Assembly: GCA_902767315.1 (NCBI GenBank)
Contig: CACXHB010000127.1
Location: forward strand, 1-47,772
Length of the DNA stretch: 47,772 nucleotides
Origin: an uncultured Eubacteriales bacterium
GTDB taxonomy: Bacteria > Bacillota > Clostridia > Christensenellales > Aristaeellaceae
Direction: 5' to 3'
Shown here: positions 36,528-45,944 of the stretch, piece after piece
How the letters are laid out: every line of letters starts with the position of its first letter
How positions within the stretch are numbered: the first letter of the stretch is position 1
Notes under the pieces: generated by a model
What the model saw: only the letters and a program-made list of their open reading frames with translations
The model's database searches: none
Told to the model about the DNA's origin: nothing
Position numbers and translations under genes: made by a program

Positions 36528-36725
36528 ATGAAGGAAAAAATCCATCCCAACTACGGCAAGGCAGTGGTGCGCTGCATCTGCGGCGAAACCTTTGAGACCG
36601 GTTCCGTGAAGAAGGAGCTGCGCGTGGATATCTGCTCCAAGTGCCATCCTTTCTACACCGGTAAGCAGAAGCTGGTTGACACCGGCGGACGCGTGGACCG
36701 CTTCAAGAAGCGCTACGGCATGTAA
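36528..36725 (+). CDS. rpmE: 50S ribosomal protein L31 (zinc form)
   Basis: 65-residue bL31, which helps bridge the two ribosomal subunits. It starts [16 protein letters not shown]. Four Cys (16, 18, 36 and 39, in CICG and [10 protein letters not shown]) make it the zinc-binding C+ type, which in many bacteria is replaced by a Cys-less copy in zinc starvation. The ATG has AGAGGTG upstream; the open frame before it is the leader. Confidence 0.97.
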   Translation: MKEKIHPNYGKAVVRCICGETFETGSVKKELRVDICSKCHPFYTGKQKLVDTGGRVDRFKKRYGM

Positions 36726-36806
36726 TGAAAAGACCGGCCGTTTCCGCTTATGGAATGGCCCCTCTCTCAAATGCGGCCACCCGCACTTACTTGGGCTCAA
36801 TCAATT

Positions 36807-36841
36807 GCCGGAGGATCAACCGATCTTCCGGCGGTTTTTTT
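36807..36841 (+). terminator. Terminator after rpmE, abutting prmC
   Basis: 11-bp stem GCCGGAGGATC/GATCTTCCGGC (36807-36817 with 36822-36832, one G-U pair), AACC loop, then GGTTTTTTT. It ends directly at the ribosome binding site of prmC. No promoter is evident between it and prmC. Confidence 0.9.
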
Positions 36842-36855
36842 AGGCGGTGATTGCT

Positions 36856-37665
36856 TTGACCCTGGGTGAATTCCTTTGCCGGGCGGAAAGCGCCCTCTCC
36901 CCTTCCCCGGACGCCCGGGCGGACGGGGTATGGATGGCGGAAGAATGCCTGCGCCTGCCCCGGGGGCAGATGTTCGATCAGATGAATCGACCCCTGACGG
37001 CGGAAGAATGCGCCGAACTGGAAAAAGCCCTTTCCCGGCGCATAGCGGGAGAGCCCGTGCAATATATCTTCTCCCGGGCGCCCTTTATGGGCTTCGAATT
37101 TTATGTGGATCCCCGGGTGCTCATTCCCCGAATGGACACCGAAACCCTGTGCGAAGGGGCGTATCTACATATTAAAAAGAAGCGCTGCCGGAAGGTGCTG
37201 GATCTGTGCGCTGGTTCGGGGGCCATCGGCCTTTCGCTGAAAAAAATGTGTCCGTGGATTTCGCTGACCCTTTCGGATATCAGCCCCGACGCCTGCGACG
37301 TGGAGCGCATCAACGCCCGGGGGCTGACCGGGGTGCGGGTGTGCACGGGGGATCTGTTTTCCCCGGTAGCCGGGGAAAAATTCGACGTGATTACCTGCAA
37401 CCCGCCCTACATCGCTTCTCGGGTGATTCCCACCCTGGAGCGGGAGGTGCTGCGGGAGCCGCGCCTGGCCCTGGACGGGGGCGGGGATGGTCTGGATTTT
37501 TACCGGCGGCTGGCGGCGGAATATCGGGATTATCTGAATCCCGGCGGACGGCTGTATCTGGAAATCGGCTACGACCAGGGAACCTGCGTGCCCGCGCTGT
37601 TTCCCTTTTCTCACCTGGAAAAGGACCTGAGCGGCCAGAACCGGGTGGTATGGACGGAGGTTTGA
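36856..37665 (+). CDS. prmC: Release factor glutamine methyltransferase PrmC
   Basis: Methylates the Gln of the GGQ motif in release factors, including RF1 encoded by the next gene. 269 residues. N-terminal helical domain with [36 protein letters not shown] in segments, SAM site [15 protein letters not shown], and the catalytic NPPY in [12 protein letters not shown] chose TTG at 36856, 6 bases after AGGCGGTG; GTG at 36847 overlaps that site. It is followed by prfA after 1 base. Confidence 0.94.
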   Translation: MTLGEFLCRAESALSPSPDARADGVWMAEECLRLPRGQMFDQMNRPLTAEECAELEKALSRRIAGEPVQYIFSRAPFMGFEFYVDPRVLIPRMDTETLCEGAYLHIKKKRCRKVLDLCAGSGAIGLSLKKMCPWISLTLSDISPDACDVERINARGLTGVRVCTGDLFSPVAGEKFDVITCNPPYIASRVIPTLEREVLREPRLALDGGGDGLDFYRRLAAEYRDYLNPGGRLYLEIGYDQGTCVPALFPFSHLEKDLSGQNRVVWTEV

Positions 37666-37666
37666 C

Positions 37667-38755
37667 ATGCAGGGAAGTTATAACGAGCGGGAACGGGTGG
37701 CCCGGCAGTTAGAAAACGTGCGGGGCAAGTTCGAGGAGCTGTCCATCCGCATTACCCTGCCGGAGGTCATCGGCGATACGGCGCTGTTCACTGCGCTGAT
37801 GCGGGAACACAGCGAGCTGGCCCCTCTGGCGGAGCTGGCGGAGGCCTTTTTCGATTTGCAGAAGCGCATCGACGAGGCCCGGGAAATGCTGGAAGACGCA
37901 GACATGGCGGACATGGCCCGGGAAGAGCTGCTGGAACTGGAGCCGGAAATGGAGGCGCTGGTGCACCGGGCCCATCTGGCGCTTTTGCCCCGGGACCCGG
38001 ACGACCGGCGCAATGCCATTTTGGAAGTGCGGGCCGGGGCCGGCGGCGACGAGGCCGGGCTGTTCGGCGCGGAGCTTCTGCGAATGTATCAGCATTACGC
38101 CGCCCGGCAGGGCTGGGAATTCAAGCTCATTGAGGATGGATCCACAGACCTGGGGGGCATCAAGGAATCCGTGGCCATGATTTCCGGAAAAAACGTATTT
38201 GAAAAATTAAAATACGAATCCGGCGTGCACCGGGTACAGCGGGTGCCCGTAACGGAATCCGGCGGACGCATTCATACCTCCACCGCCACCGTGGCCGTGC
38301 TGCCCGAGGCGGAGGATGTGGAAATCGACATCGCCCCGGGAGATCTGAAAATCGACACCTACCGGGCCTCCGGCGCAGGCGGCCAGCACGTAAACCGCAC
38401 CGATTCCGCCGTGCGCATTACCCACCTGCCCACGGGGCTGGTGGTTACCTCTCAGGATCAGCGCAGCCAGATTCAGAACCGGGAACAGGCCATGCGGGTG
38501 CTGAAATCCCGGCTGTACGAACTGGAGCGGGAAAAGCAGGACAGCCGTTACAGTGAAAACCGCCGGATGCAGATCGGCTCCGGCGACCGTTCCGAGCGCA
38601 TCCGCACCTATAATTTCCCCCAGGGCCGGGTCACCGACCACCGCATCGGGCTGACGCTGTATCGCATCGAGGACATCATGGAAGGCGATCTGGACGAACT
38701 GATTTCCGCGCTGACCCTGGCCGACCAGGAAGCGCGCATGGCGAAGGAGCTGTAA
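37667..38755 (+). CDS. prfA: Peptide chain release factor 1
   Basis: Ends translation at UAA and UAG. 362 residues, normal length. The codon-recognition tripeptide PVT is in [25 protein letters not shown] (given here in part: [14 protein letters not shown]), and GGQ is in [22 protein letters not shown] precedes the ATG. It is encoded with its modifying enzyme PrmC upstream and prmA downstream (5 bp). Confidence 0.98.
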   Translation: MQGSYNERERVARQLENVRGKFEELSIRITLPEVIGDTALFTALMREHSELAPLAELAEAFFDLQKRIDEAREMLEDADMADMAREELLELEPEMEALVHRAHLALLPRDPDDRRNAILEVRAGAGGDEAGLFGAELLRMYQHYAARQGWEFKLIEDGSTDLGGIKESVAMISGKNVFEKLKYESGVHRVQRVPVTESGGRIHTSTATVAVLPEAEDVEIDIAPGDLKIDTYRASGAGGQHVNRTDSAVRITHLPTGLVVTSQDQRSQIQNREQAMRVLKSRLYELEREKQDSRYSENRRMQIGSGDRSERIRTYNFPQGRVTDHRIGLTLYRIEDIMEGDLDELISALTLADQEARMAKEL

Positions 38756-38760
38756 AACAG

Positions 38761-39714
38761 ATGAATTGGCTGGAATACACCGTGCTGACCACCACCGGGG
38801 CCAGCGACATGATCAGCAACCTGCTCATCGAAGCGGGCAGCAAGGGCACCATGATCGAGGACAAAAACGACGTGGCCCTGAACCAGCGCCCCGAGGGCCA
38901 GTGGGACATCATCGACGAGGAAATCGCCCGGCGCATCGGCGACGACGTGAAGGTCACCGGGTATTATCCCATTGACGAACGCCTGGGCGACGCCATCGCC
39001 CACATCGAATCCGGCCTGAAGCGCATTCGGGAAATGGGCCTGGATTTCGACGTGGGCAAGCTCACCGGATCCACCCATTCCATCGACGAGGAGGACTGGG
39101 CGGAATCCTGGAAAAAGGCCTACAAGCCCTTCCGCCTGGGCCGCCACATGGTGGTAAAACCCGGCTGGGAGCATTTTCAGCCCGAGGAAGGCGACCACAT
39201 TATCGAAATCGACCCGGGCATGGCCTTCGGCACCGGCACCCACGAAACCACCGGCATGTGCGTGGAGCTCATTGAGGAATACGTCAAGCCCGGCATGACC
39301 GTCATCGACATCGGCACTGGCACCGGCATTCTGGCCATCGCCGCCGCTCACATGGGCGCAAAGGACGTGCTGGCCACGGACCTGGACGCCATGGCCGTGA
39401 AGGTGGCTACGGAAAACGTGGCCAAAAACGGCTTTGCCGACACCATCCGCACCCGCTGCGGCGATTTGCTGGAGGCGGTAGACGAAACCGCCGACGTGGT
39501 GGTAGCCAACATCATCGCCGACGTGATTCGCATGCTGGCCGCCCCCGTCCGGGCCCACATCGTTCCCGGCGGACGGTTCATCTGCTCCGGCATCGCCCGA
39601 GAGCGCAAGGACGAAGTGGTGCAGGCCCTGATGGACGCGGGATATCAGCATCTGGACATCCGGGAAAAGGGCGAATGGGCCGCCATCGAGGCCGAACGGG
39701 ATCCCCGGGCCTGA
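38761..39714 (+). CDS. prmA: Ribosomal protein L11 methyltransferase
   Basis: Methylates Lys residues and the N-terminus of ribosomal protein L11. 317 residues. N-terminal substrate domain, then a linker with EEDWAESWKKAYKPFRLG, the family motif IDPGMAFGTGTHETT, SAM site VIDIGTGTGILAIAAAHMGA, and VVVANIIADVI with the NI(I/L)A motif. It is immediately followed by rsmE, the usual prmA-rsmE pair in Firmicutes. The ribosome binding site is weak (GGAGCTG region inside prfA). Confidence 0.96.
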   Translation: MNWLEYTVLTTTGASDMISNLLIEAGSKGTMIEDKNDVALNQRPEGQWDIIDEEIARRIGDDVKVTGYYPIDERLGDAIAHIESGLKRIREMGLDFDVGKLTGSTHSIDEEDWAESWKKAYKPFRLGRHMVVKPGWEHFQPEEGDHIIEIDPGMAFGTGTHETTGMCVELIEEYVKPGMTVIDIGTGTGILAIAAAHMGAKDVLATDLDAMAVKVATENVAKNGFADTIRTRCGDLLEAVDETADVVVANIIADVIRMLAAPVRAHIVPGGRFICSGIARERKDEVVQALMDAGYQHLDIREKGEWAAIEAERDPRA

Positions 39715-39727
39715 TTTGGGAGGAGCC

Positions 39728-40420
39728 ATGCATACCTTTTACGTAACCGCCGGCCAATTGGACAAAGAAGACGCGCGTCACGCCAGCCGGGTGCTTCGGC
39801 TGAAGGCCGGCGATGAAATCACCGCCCTTTCCGAGGGCGCGCGCTACCGGGCCCGGATTGCTCAGCTTTCCGACAAGGCCGGCGCGGTGGAATTGCTGGA
39901 GGAATTGCCCGCCAACGAATCGCCCCTGTCCATCACCCTCTATCAGGGCCTGCCCAAGGCGGAAAAGCTGGAATTTCTGGCCCAGAAGCTCACGGAACTG
40001 GGGGTAGCACGGCTTACACCGGTGCGCATGGCCCGCAGTGTGGCCAAGGGGGAGGGCGACAGGCGCACGGAACGGCTGGAGCGCATCACCCGGGAAGCGG
40101 TGAAGCAATGCCGCCGGGCCCGGGCCATGGAAATCAGCCCCGCGCTTTCCTGGAAGGAAGCGCTTTCGGACATGGCAAAGCGGGAAGTGATGATCGTCCC
40201 CTGGGAGGACGCTTCCTCCACCCGCATGCGGGATCTCTTCGCCGCCTTCCCCCAGGCCCGGGATATCGGCATTCTCGTGGGCCCGGAGGGGGGCATCTCT
40301 TCGGAAGAAATTTCCGAATGTCCCGCCCGGCCGGTGACCCTGGGGCCCCGAATTCTTCGGGCGGAAACCGCCGCCGTCACCGCCGCGGCCCTGGCCATGG
40401 GCCTGTGGGGCGACGTGTAA
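39728..40420 (+). CDS. rsmE: 16S rRNA (uracil(1498)-N3)-methyltransferase RsmE
   Basis: SPOUT methyltransferase that makes m3U1498 in 16S rRNA. 230 residues. N-terminal PUA-like domain (MHTFYVTAGQLDKEDARHASRVLRLKAGDEI in segments), then the knotted domain with QGLPKAEKLEFLAQKLTELGV, REAVKQCRRARAMEI, ILVGPEGGISSEEI and TLGPRILRAETAAV. The ATG at 39728 has GGGAGG 4-5 bases upstream; upstream codons are not conserved. Confidence 0.96.
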   Translation: MHTFYVTAGQLDKEDARHASRVLRLKAGDEITALSEGARYRARIAQLSDKAGAVELLEELPANESPLSITLYQGLPKAEKLEFLAQKLTELGVARLTPVRMARSVAKGEGDRRTERLERITREAVKQCRRARAMEISPALSWKEALSDMAKREVMIVPWEDASSTRMRDLFAAFPQARDIGILVGPEGGISSEEISECPARPVTLGPRILRAETAAVTAAALAMGLWGDV

Positions 40421-40452
40421 GGGAACCAAATTCATTTTAAAGAGGAAAAGCC

Positions 40453-41736
40453 ATGAAAGCCGCGTTTCATACCCTGGGCTGCAAGGTGAATCAATACGAC
40501 ACCGAGGCCATGCTGGAATCCTTCGAACGGGCGGGTTACGAAATCGTGCCCTTTTCGGAGGAGGCGGACGTGTATCTCATCAATACCTGCACCGTCACCG
40601 GCACCGGCGACCAGAAATCCCTGAAGCTCATGCGCCGCGTCGCCCGGGAGCATCCTTCCGCCGGCATTATCGCCGCGGGCTGCCTCGCCCAGCGGGAGGC
40701 GCAGGCTCTGCTGCAAATGGACAACGTGCGCCTGGTCATCGGCGTACAGCGCCGAGGGGAAGTGGTCTCCCTGTACGAGCAGGCGCTTTCCTCCGGCCAG
40801 CCCATCAACGCCGTTGCGCCGCTGAAGGGCGCGTCCTTTGAAAGCCTGTTTGTCACCCGCCACGAGGGAAAGACCCGGGCCACCATGAAAATTCAGGAAG
40901 GCTGCGACCGGTACTGCTCCTATTGCATCATTCCCAGCGTCCGCGGGCCGGTGCGTTCCATGGCCGTGGAAGATGTTTCCGCCGAAGCCCGGCGGCTGCG
41001 GCAGGCGGGGTATCAGGAAATCGTGGTTACCGGCATTCACCTGGGCAGCTACGGTCGGGGCACCGGCGAAAAGCTCATCGACGCCATCCGGGCTGTACAC
41101 GACACCGGCGTGCGGGTGCGCATCGGTTCTCTGGAGCCGGTAACGGTGACGGAGGAATTCGCCGTGGCCCTTTCGGAAATGCCCAATCTCATGCGGCAGT
41201 TCCACCTGTCCATGCAAAGCGGCTGCGACGCGGTGCTCAGACGCATGCACCGGCGCTACACCTCCGCGGAATATTTCACCGCCCTGGAAACCCTGCGGCG
41301 GCACATGCCCGATTGCGCCGTCACCACCGACGTCATCGCCGGCTTCCCCGGAGAAACGGAGGAGGAGCACCGCGCGACTATGGCCTTTGTGGAAAAGTGC
41401 GCCTTCGCCCGCATCCACGTGTTCCCCTATTCCCGGCGCAGCGGCACAGTGGCCGACAAAATGGAAAATCAGGTTCCGGAAGAAATCAAGCACCGACGCA
41501 CCCGGGAATTGATCGAACTTGGGAACCGATTGGAAGAAAGCTTCGTCAAAAGCATAGAAGGCACCGTACAAACCGTGCTCTTCGAACGCTCCGACGGAAA
41601 CTGCGCGGAGGGGTACACCCAGCATTACGTACGGGTGTGCGCTCCCGCGGCGGCAGGCAGCCTGGTTCAGGTGTGGATTTCCCGCACGGACGGCTGCGTG
41701 GCCCTGGGTGAACCCTATCATCCCGACGGGAGGTGA
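40453..41736 (+). CDS. mtaB: tRNA t6A37 methylthiotransferase MtaB
   Basis: Radical-SAM enzyme that turns t6A37 into ms2t6A37 in tRNAs reading ANN codons. 427 residues. The N-terminal domain binds one [4Fe-4S] cluster by Cys in HTLGCKVNQYD, INTCTVTGTGD and AAGCLAQRE. The radical-SAM cluster is held by CDRYCSYC in KIQEGCDRYCSYCIIPSVRG. A short TRAM domain ends the protein. RBS AAAGAGG. The prmA-rsmE-mtaB order is common in Firmicutes. Confidence 0.96.
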   Translation: MKAAFHTLGCKVNQYDTEAMLESFERAGYEIVPFSEEADVYLINTCTVTGTGDQKSLKLMRRVAREHPSAGIIAAGCLAQREAQALLQMDNVRLVIGVQRRGEVVSLYEQALSSGQPINAVAPLKGASFESLFVTRHEGKTRATMKIQEGCDRYCSYCIIPSVRGPVRSMAVEDVSAEARRLRQAGYQEIVVTGIHLGSYGRGTGEKLIDAIRAVHDTGVRVRIGSLEPVTVTEEFAVALSEMPNLMRQFHLSMQSGCDAVLRRMHRRYTSAEYFTALETLRRHMPDCAVTTDVIAGFPGETEEEHRATMAFVEKCAFARIHVFPYSRRSGTVADKMENQVPEEIKHRRTRELIELGNRLEESFVKSIEGTVQTVLFERSDGNCAEGYTQHYVRVCAPAAAGSLVQVWISRTDGCVALGEPYHPDGR

Positions 41737-41741
41737 AACCA

Positions 41742-42074
41742 ATGGACTGCCTGTTTTGCAAAATCATCGCGGGGGAAATTCCTGGCAACAAGGTATACGA
41801 AGACGAATATACCTACGCCTTCTGGGACATCAATCCTCAGGCCCCTGTGCATGTGTTGATCGTGCCCAAAAAGCACATGGAAAACGTGCTGGAATGCGAC
41901 GCTGAAACCGCCGCGCACCTGACGGACGCCATCCGCGCCGTGGCACGGCAGGAGGGTGTGGACAAGACCGGCTTCCGCGCCATCACCAATTGCGGCGAGG
42001 ACGGCTGCCAATCGGTCAAACACCTGCACGTGCACCTGCTGGGCGGCAAGAAGCTCAGCGAAACCATGGACTAA
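41742..42074 (+). CDS. HIT family protein (HinT-like nucleotide hydrolase)
   Basis: 110-residue histidine-triad protein that likely cleaves AMP-lysine or similar purine phosphoramidates. MDCLFCKIIAGEIPGNKVYED with a CxxC start, WDINPQAPVHVLIVPKKHM, and the triad HLHVHLLGG with the nucleophile His. The ATG at 41742 has GGGAGGTG upstream. It is last in the prmC-to-HIT run before the rpsU promoter. A weak hairpin follows without a T tail. Confidence 0.95.
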   Translation: MDCLFCKIIAGEIPGNKVYEDEYTYAFWDINPQAPVHVLIVPKKHMENVLECDAETAAHLTDAIRAVARQEGVDKTGFRAITNCGEDGCQSVKHLHVHLLGGKKLSETMD

Positions 42075-42118
42075 GTGCGAAGTTTTAGTGAATTCCGGAG
42101 CTTTTTCCCCGGAACCGC

Positions 42119-42148
42119 TTGACGAATACATATTCCATGCGTTATAAT
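42119..42148 (+). promoter_or_regulatory. Sigma-A promoter of rpsU
   Basis: -35 TTGACG (42119-42124), 18-bp spacer, -10 TATAAT (42143-42148), 67 bp before the rpsU start. Confidence 0.85.
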
Positions 42149-42214
42149 ACCCTTTGTGGCGAACCCCATGCTACATTGGCGTATGCCATCCAATCGCGAG
42201 GGGAGGGAAAGCAC

Positions 42215-42388
42215 ATGTCTGAAGTCCGCATTCGTGAAAACGAGTCGCTGGAAAGCGCTCTGCGCCGTTTTAAGCGCAAGACCGCGCGCGACGGCATTCT
42301 CGCGGAAGCACGCAAAAGGGAGCATTATGAAAAGCCCAGCGTGAAGCGCAAGAAGAAGGCCGAAGCAGCCCGCAAACGCAAGTATTAA
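42215..42388 (+). CDS. rpsU: 30S ribosomal protein S21
   Basis: 57-residue bS21, very basic ([30 protein letters not shown] in segments), needed for initiation on the 30S subunit. The ATG at 42215 has GGGGAGGG upstream and gives the canonical [19 protein letters not shown]. It is a single-gene unit with a good promoter and terminator. In many Firmicutes rpsU follows a HIT protein gene, as here. Confidence 0.97.
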   Translation: MSEVRIRENESLESALRRFKRKTARDGILAEARKREHYEKPSVKRKKKAEAARKRKY

Positions 42389-42402
42389 GGCCAAGCCAAT
42401 GG

Positions 42403-42455
42403 CAGCCCCTTTGTCGCAAGGCAAAGGGGCTGGTTTATAGGGATTTTTCGTTTTT
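42403..42455 (+). terminator. Intrinsic terminator after rpsU
   Basis: Perfect 11-bp stem CAGCCCCTTTG/CAAAGGGGCTG (42403-42413 with 42422-42432), 8-base loop, followed by GTTTAT and, further on, TTTTTCGTTTTTT. Confidence 0.85.
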
Positions 42456-42561
42456 TACCGTATTTTTTCCTCCGGATTGCATATATTTTTCTCAGCGCAT
42501 GTCCTGCGCCTTGTTCTGTTTTTTCTTCGTGCTCCATTCTGACGCAGTAGGTGAACCGTTT

Positions 42562-43587
42562 TTGAATTACGGAATTTTTCTCTGGCCCCATGCCAACGCC
42601 CGCTATCAGGCCGAAAGCGCCCGATTGGGGCAGGCGGAATTGGAAATGATGCTCTCGCGCGTCTGCCCGGAGGGCAGCGTAAGCGGTCTTTGCCGGGAGG
42701 ATTTACCCATTTTGGAATTTCAAACCCCCGTTCCGCTGACGATGGAGCAAATTGCAATCCTGCGCAACCATTCCCTGATGTACGAATTATTTGAACTCAC
42801 GGGGGACTGCCTGCGTCCCGTTGCGCCCCGCTGCGGGGCCTATCTGGGACACGATCTGCCCGCCATCCTCAAATACAAGGGAAAAACCAACGAACAATTT
42901 TCGGCGATGCTTTTAAACGCCGCGCTGTTTGCCTCCGATTTTGTTTCTCAATGGGATCAGCCGCTGATGTTTCTGGATCCCATCTGTTCCCGGGGTACGT
43001 CGCTTTTTCTGGCGGTAAACCGCGGCTGGAATGCCGACGGCAGCGATCTGTCCGCCGCTGACATTCGCGAATTAAATCAGTTTTTTAAAAAATACCTGGA
43101 ATATCATAAATTCAAACACCGAATGGTGCAAAAATCCAACACGCTTCCCCAGAGTAAACCCGTGTCCGTTACGGAATTTTTCTTCGCGGATACGCCCCAG
43201 GCCTTTCAATCCGGCGAAACCCGGGCCCTGCGCACCGCCGCCTGCGACGCGGCGTTTGCAGGCCGGGCCTTCGGCAAGGGCAAATATCATCTCATGGCCG
43301 GCGATTTGCCCTACGGCGTGCAGCATTCCGCCGGCAGCGAATCCTTCGAAAAAATGCTGCGCCGGGTCATGCCGAAATGGGCCGAAGCACTTCTCCCTGG
43401 GGGCGCAATCGCCCTTTCTTATAATATCAATACCCTGAAGCCCGCGCTATTGCGGGATATTATGACCCAAAGCGGTCTTGTTGTCGCCTCCGGCGGCCCC
43501 TATGATACCCTGCGCCACTGGGTGGAGCAGGCCGTTACCCGGGATATCGCCGTCGCCGTGCGCCCTGTGACTTCCAAAAGGAGGTAA
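42562..43587 (+). CDS. TRM11/RlmKL-like SAM-dependent methyltransferase
   Basis: A 341-residue Rossmann methyltransferase of the group that modifies guanine N2 in RNA (TRM11, RlmL). SAM site [19 protein letters not shown] with Asp139, and catalytic motif DLPYG at 248-252 (family D/N-PPY). The N-terminal part ([41 protein letters not shown]) replaces a classical THUMP domain that I cannot see. I chose TTG at 42562, 8 bases after AGGTG; the upstream ATG at 42499 has no ribosome binding site and gives a Phe/Cys-rich extension. It ends 2 bp before rho, with which it is surely co-transcribed. The RNA target is unknown. Confidence 0.85.
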   Translation: MNYGIFLWPHANARYQAESARLGQAELEMMLSRVCPEGSVSGLCREDLPILEFQTPVPLTMEQIAILRNHSLMYELFELTGDCLRPVAPRCGAYLGHDLPAILKYKGKTNEQFSAMLLNAALFASDFVSQWDQPLMFLDPICSRGTSLFLAVNRGWNADGSDLSAADIRELNQFFKKYLEYHKFKHRMVQKSNTLPQSKPVSVTEFFFADTPQAFQSGETRALRTAACDAAFAGRAFGKGKYHLMAGDLPYGVQHSAGSESFEKMLRRVMPKWAEALLPGGAIALSYNINTLKPALLRDIMTQSGLVVASGGPYDTLRHWVEQAVTRDIAVAVRPVTSKRR

Positions 43588-43589
43588 AA

Positions 43590-45761
43590 ATGGATTATCG
43601 CACTTTGCATTCCAAAACTGTCTTAGATTTACGCAAAATGGCCAAAGAACTGAAAGTAAAAGTGCCCGCGGGCACTTCCAAGGCCATCCTGGTGGAAATG
43701 CTGGTGGAGGCCAGCGCCCGTCAGGCCGTGGCCGACGCGGAGCGCCGGGTGGCTTCCTCCATGAACGCCCCGGAAGGCGCTGAGAAACCCGCGGCCCCGG
43801 TCGAACCGACGGAAGACGCCCCGGAAAAGGCCCCGGAAGCGCCCGCCCCCCAGGCGGCGGAGACCCCCGCCCCCCGGAAACGCGGCCGTCCCCGGAAATA
43901 CCCTCTGCCCGCCCCGGCCTCCGCGCCTCAGGCGGCGAATCCCGCCCCTCAGGAGCCCGCGAAGGCCCCCGCACAGGACGCGGCGGCAGAACAGCCCGCG
44001 CCGGAAAAGGGAACGGAAAAACCCGCTTCCGCGGAAACTGTTTCCGCGGCCGCTCCTGAAAAAGCCGCGCCTGATTTTTCCAGGCAGAGTCGGCCCATGG
44101 CCCGCACCATGCCCACGCAGGGCACTCATTTCAATAACGCCGGCGCTCCCGGCCGGTATTCCCGCCCCTATCAGAACAACAACGCCAATCCCAATTACCG
44201 GCAGAATTCCGGCGACAACCGCGCCGCTCAGCCGGACGCCAACCGTTACGGCGGATATTTCACCCGCAACGTCACCCGCCAGAACGGCCCCGCCCAGCAG
44301 CAGCAGCCTCAGCAGCCCCTGCGCCGCCCCTACGTCCCCGCCGGGCAGAACGGCTACGCCCAGCCCCGGCAGGATCAGGGCCTGTATTATCCCCAGCCCC
44401 GGCAGGAGGCCTACCGTCCGGAGGGCGGTTATCTGCCCCAGCAGCGGGACGCGGAGACCGGTTATCCCCCCATCCAGAACGGCTATCTGCCCATGGGCGT
44501 GTCTCAGCCGGGCATGGAGCCCCTGCGGCCCCGGCGCGACAGCGTATACACCCCGGAATACGGCGCGGTGAACCCCGCCGTGCCGGAAATGCTGGCGGCG
44601 GGCGACTGCTCCGACGGCGCGGGCGTGCTGGAGATTCGCCCCGAGGGCTACGGCTTCCTGCGCGCCAATAATTACCTGCCCGGGGAAAACGACGTTTACG
44701 TCTCCATCGCGCAGATTCGCCGCTTCGGCCTGCGCACCGGCGATTATGTAGAGGGCAAAACCCGTCCTCAGCGGGAGGGCGACCGCTATAACGCCATGGT
44801 CTACATCAGCCGCGTCAACGGCCTGACCCCGGACCAGAACGCCAAGCGCACTCCCTTCGATTCTCTGGTGCCCGTTTATCCCAACGAGCGCTTCAAGCTG
44901 GTGGCCGGGGATACCAAGTCTGACCTGGCCCTGCGCATCATCGACATGCTGGCGCCCATCGGCAAGGGCCAGCGCGGCATGATCGTTTCCCAGCCCAAGG
45001 CCGGTAAAACCACCCTGCTGAAGAAGATTGCCAACGCCATTACCGCCAACAATCCCGAGGTGCATCTGATCATGCTGCTCATCGACGAGCGCCCCGAGGA
45101 AGTGACGGACATGAAGCGTTCCGTCTCCGGCGACGTGGTTTATTCCACCTTCGACGAGGCCCCGGAAAACCATACCCACGTCAGTGAAATGGTGCTGGAG
45201 CGGGCCCAGCGCCTGGTGGAACAGGGCAAGGACGTGGTGGTGCTGCTGGATTCCATCACCCGCCTGGCCCGGGCCTACAACCTGGTGATTCCCCCCACGG
45301 GCCGCTCCCTCTCCGGCGGACTGGATCCGGGAGCCCTGCACAAGCCCAAGCGCTTCTTTGGCGCGGCTCGAAATATCGAAAACGGCGGCAGCCTCACCAT
45401 CATCGCCACCGCCCTGGTGGACACCGGCTCCCGCATGGACGACATTATTTTCGAAGAATTCAAGGGCACCGGCAATATGGAGCTGCACCTGGACCGCCGC
45501 CTCTCCGATCGCCGCATTTTCCCCGCCATTGATATGTACAAATCCGGCACCCGCCGGGAAGAGCTGCTGCTCACTCCCGCGGAGCTGGAAGGCGAATATC
45601 AGGTGCGCAAAATGCTGGGCAGCACCGGCAATCAGGAAACCGCCGAACAGCTCATCGGCATGATGGAAAAAACCAGCACCAACGAGGATTTCTTCGTGCG
45701 CCTGAAGGGCTGGATGGCCGCCTTCGAAAAGGACGGCTTCTCCATGAACAAGAGCCGCTGA
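43590..45761 (+). CDS. rho: Transcription termination factor Rho with long disordered insert
   Basis: Hexameric RNA helicase that ends transcription. 723 residues, about 300 more than E. coli Rho. Residues 1-45 are the Rho N-terminal helical domain. About 50-340 are an inserted disordered region: first Ala/Pro/Glu-rich with an AT-hook-like KRGRPRK (97-103), then Gln/Asn/Tyr/Pro-rich (about 190-320, such as [12 protein letters not shown] and QQQQPQQP). Then come the RNA-binding cold-shock domain ([19 protein letters not shown], about 344-410), the P-loop QPKAGKTT (468-475), [23 protein letters not shown] and the [16 protein letters not shown] region. AGGAGG precedes the ATG. Confidence 0.97.
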   Translation: MDYRTLHSKTVLDLRKMAKELKVKVPAGTSKAILVEMLVEASARQAVADAERRVASSMNAPEGAEKPAAPVEPTEDAPEKAPEAPAPQAAETPAPRKRGRPRKYPLPAPASAPQAANPAPQEPAKAPAQDAAAEQPAPEKGTEKPASAETVSAAAPEKAAPDFSRQSRPMARTMPTQGTHFNNAGAPGRYSRPYQNNNANPNYRQNSGDNRAAQPDANRYGGYFTRNVTRQNGPAQQQQPQQPLRRPYVPAGQNGYAQPRQDQGLYYPQPRQEAYRPEGGYLPQQRDAETGYPPIQNGYLPMGVSQPGMEPLRPRRDSVYTPEYGAVNPAVPEMLAAGDCSDGAGVLEIRPEGYGFLRANNYLPGENDVYVSIAQIRRFGLRTGDYVEGKTRPQREGDRYNAMVYISRVNGLTPDQNAKRTPFDSLVPVYPNERFKLVAGDTKSDLALRIIDMLAPIGKGQRGMIVSQPKAGKTTLLKKIANAITANNPEVHLIMLLIDERPEEVTDMKRSVSGDVVYSTFDEAPENHTHVSEMVLERAQRLVEQGKDVVVLLDSITRLARAYNLVIPPTGRSLSGGLDPGALHKPKRFFGAARNIENGGSLTIIATALVDTGSRMDDIIFEEFKGTGNMELHLDRRLSDRRIFPAIDMYKSGTRREELLLTPAELEGEYQVRKMLGSTGNQETAEQLIGMMEKTSTNEDFFVRLKGWMAAFEKDGFSMNKSR

Positions 45762-45781
45762 TTTTTCCAAAAATTGATTTC

Positions 45782-45814
45782 AAACCCGGCCGTTTTGCGC
45801 CGGGTTTCTTTATT
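45782..45814 (+). terminator. Intrinsic terminator after rho
   Basis: 9-bp perfect stem AAACCCGGC/GCCGGGTTT (45782-45790 with 45799-45807), 8-base loop, then CTTTATTT. Twenty bases after the rho stop. Confidence 0.88.
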
Positions 45815-45853
45815 TGACATAGATTTTGCATACTTGACGAAGGTTTTGCGTAC
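45814..45853 (+). repeat. Tandem 20-bp repeat upstream of the phosphate transporter, candidate Pho box
   Basis: Two abutting 20-base copies, TTGACATAGATTTTGCATAC (45814-45833) and TTGACGAAGGTTTTGCGTAC (45834-45853), identical at 16 of 20 positions. Each copy holds two TTNNC(A/G) half-sites 11 bp apart (TTGACA-N5-TTTGCA), a layout like PhoP/PhoB direct repeats. The differences lie outside the TT and C core. The neighbour is a phosphate symporter, which supports a regulatory role, but the match to known Pho boxes is loose. Confidence 0.5.
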
Positions 45854-45909
45854 AAATTTACCTTTTTACATGCCCTGTTCCCTTCTGTAACAACCGAAAA
45901 GTTTGCATA

Positions 45910-45918
45910 TGGTAAAAT
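45910..45918 (+). promoter_or_regulatory. Extended -10 promoter of the Na/Pi cotransporter gene
   Basis: TGG-TAAAAT (45910-45918), an extended -10, 26 bp before the ATG. There is no convincing -35, as expected for a promoter that needs an activator; the tandem repeat lies 57-96 bp upstream of the -10 element. Confidence 0.5.
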
Positions 45919-45944
45919 AGAATCAACAAGAAGGGAGTGGGAAT

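Noticed and set aside
42088..42118. Hairpin with TTCCGG/CCGGAA after the HIT gene as a terminator
   Set aside because: Loop is long, no T tract follows, and it runs into the -35 of the rpsU promoter; at most a weak pause.
43590..44600. Rho insert as a frameshift or misassembly
   Set aside because: The frame is continuous, codon use is like the neighbours, and disordered inserts at this place are known in Rho of other phyla.
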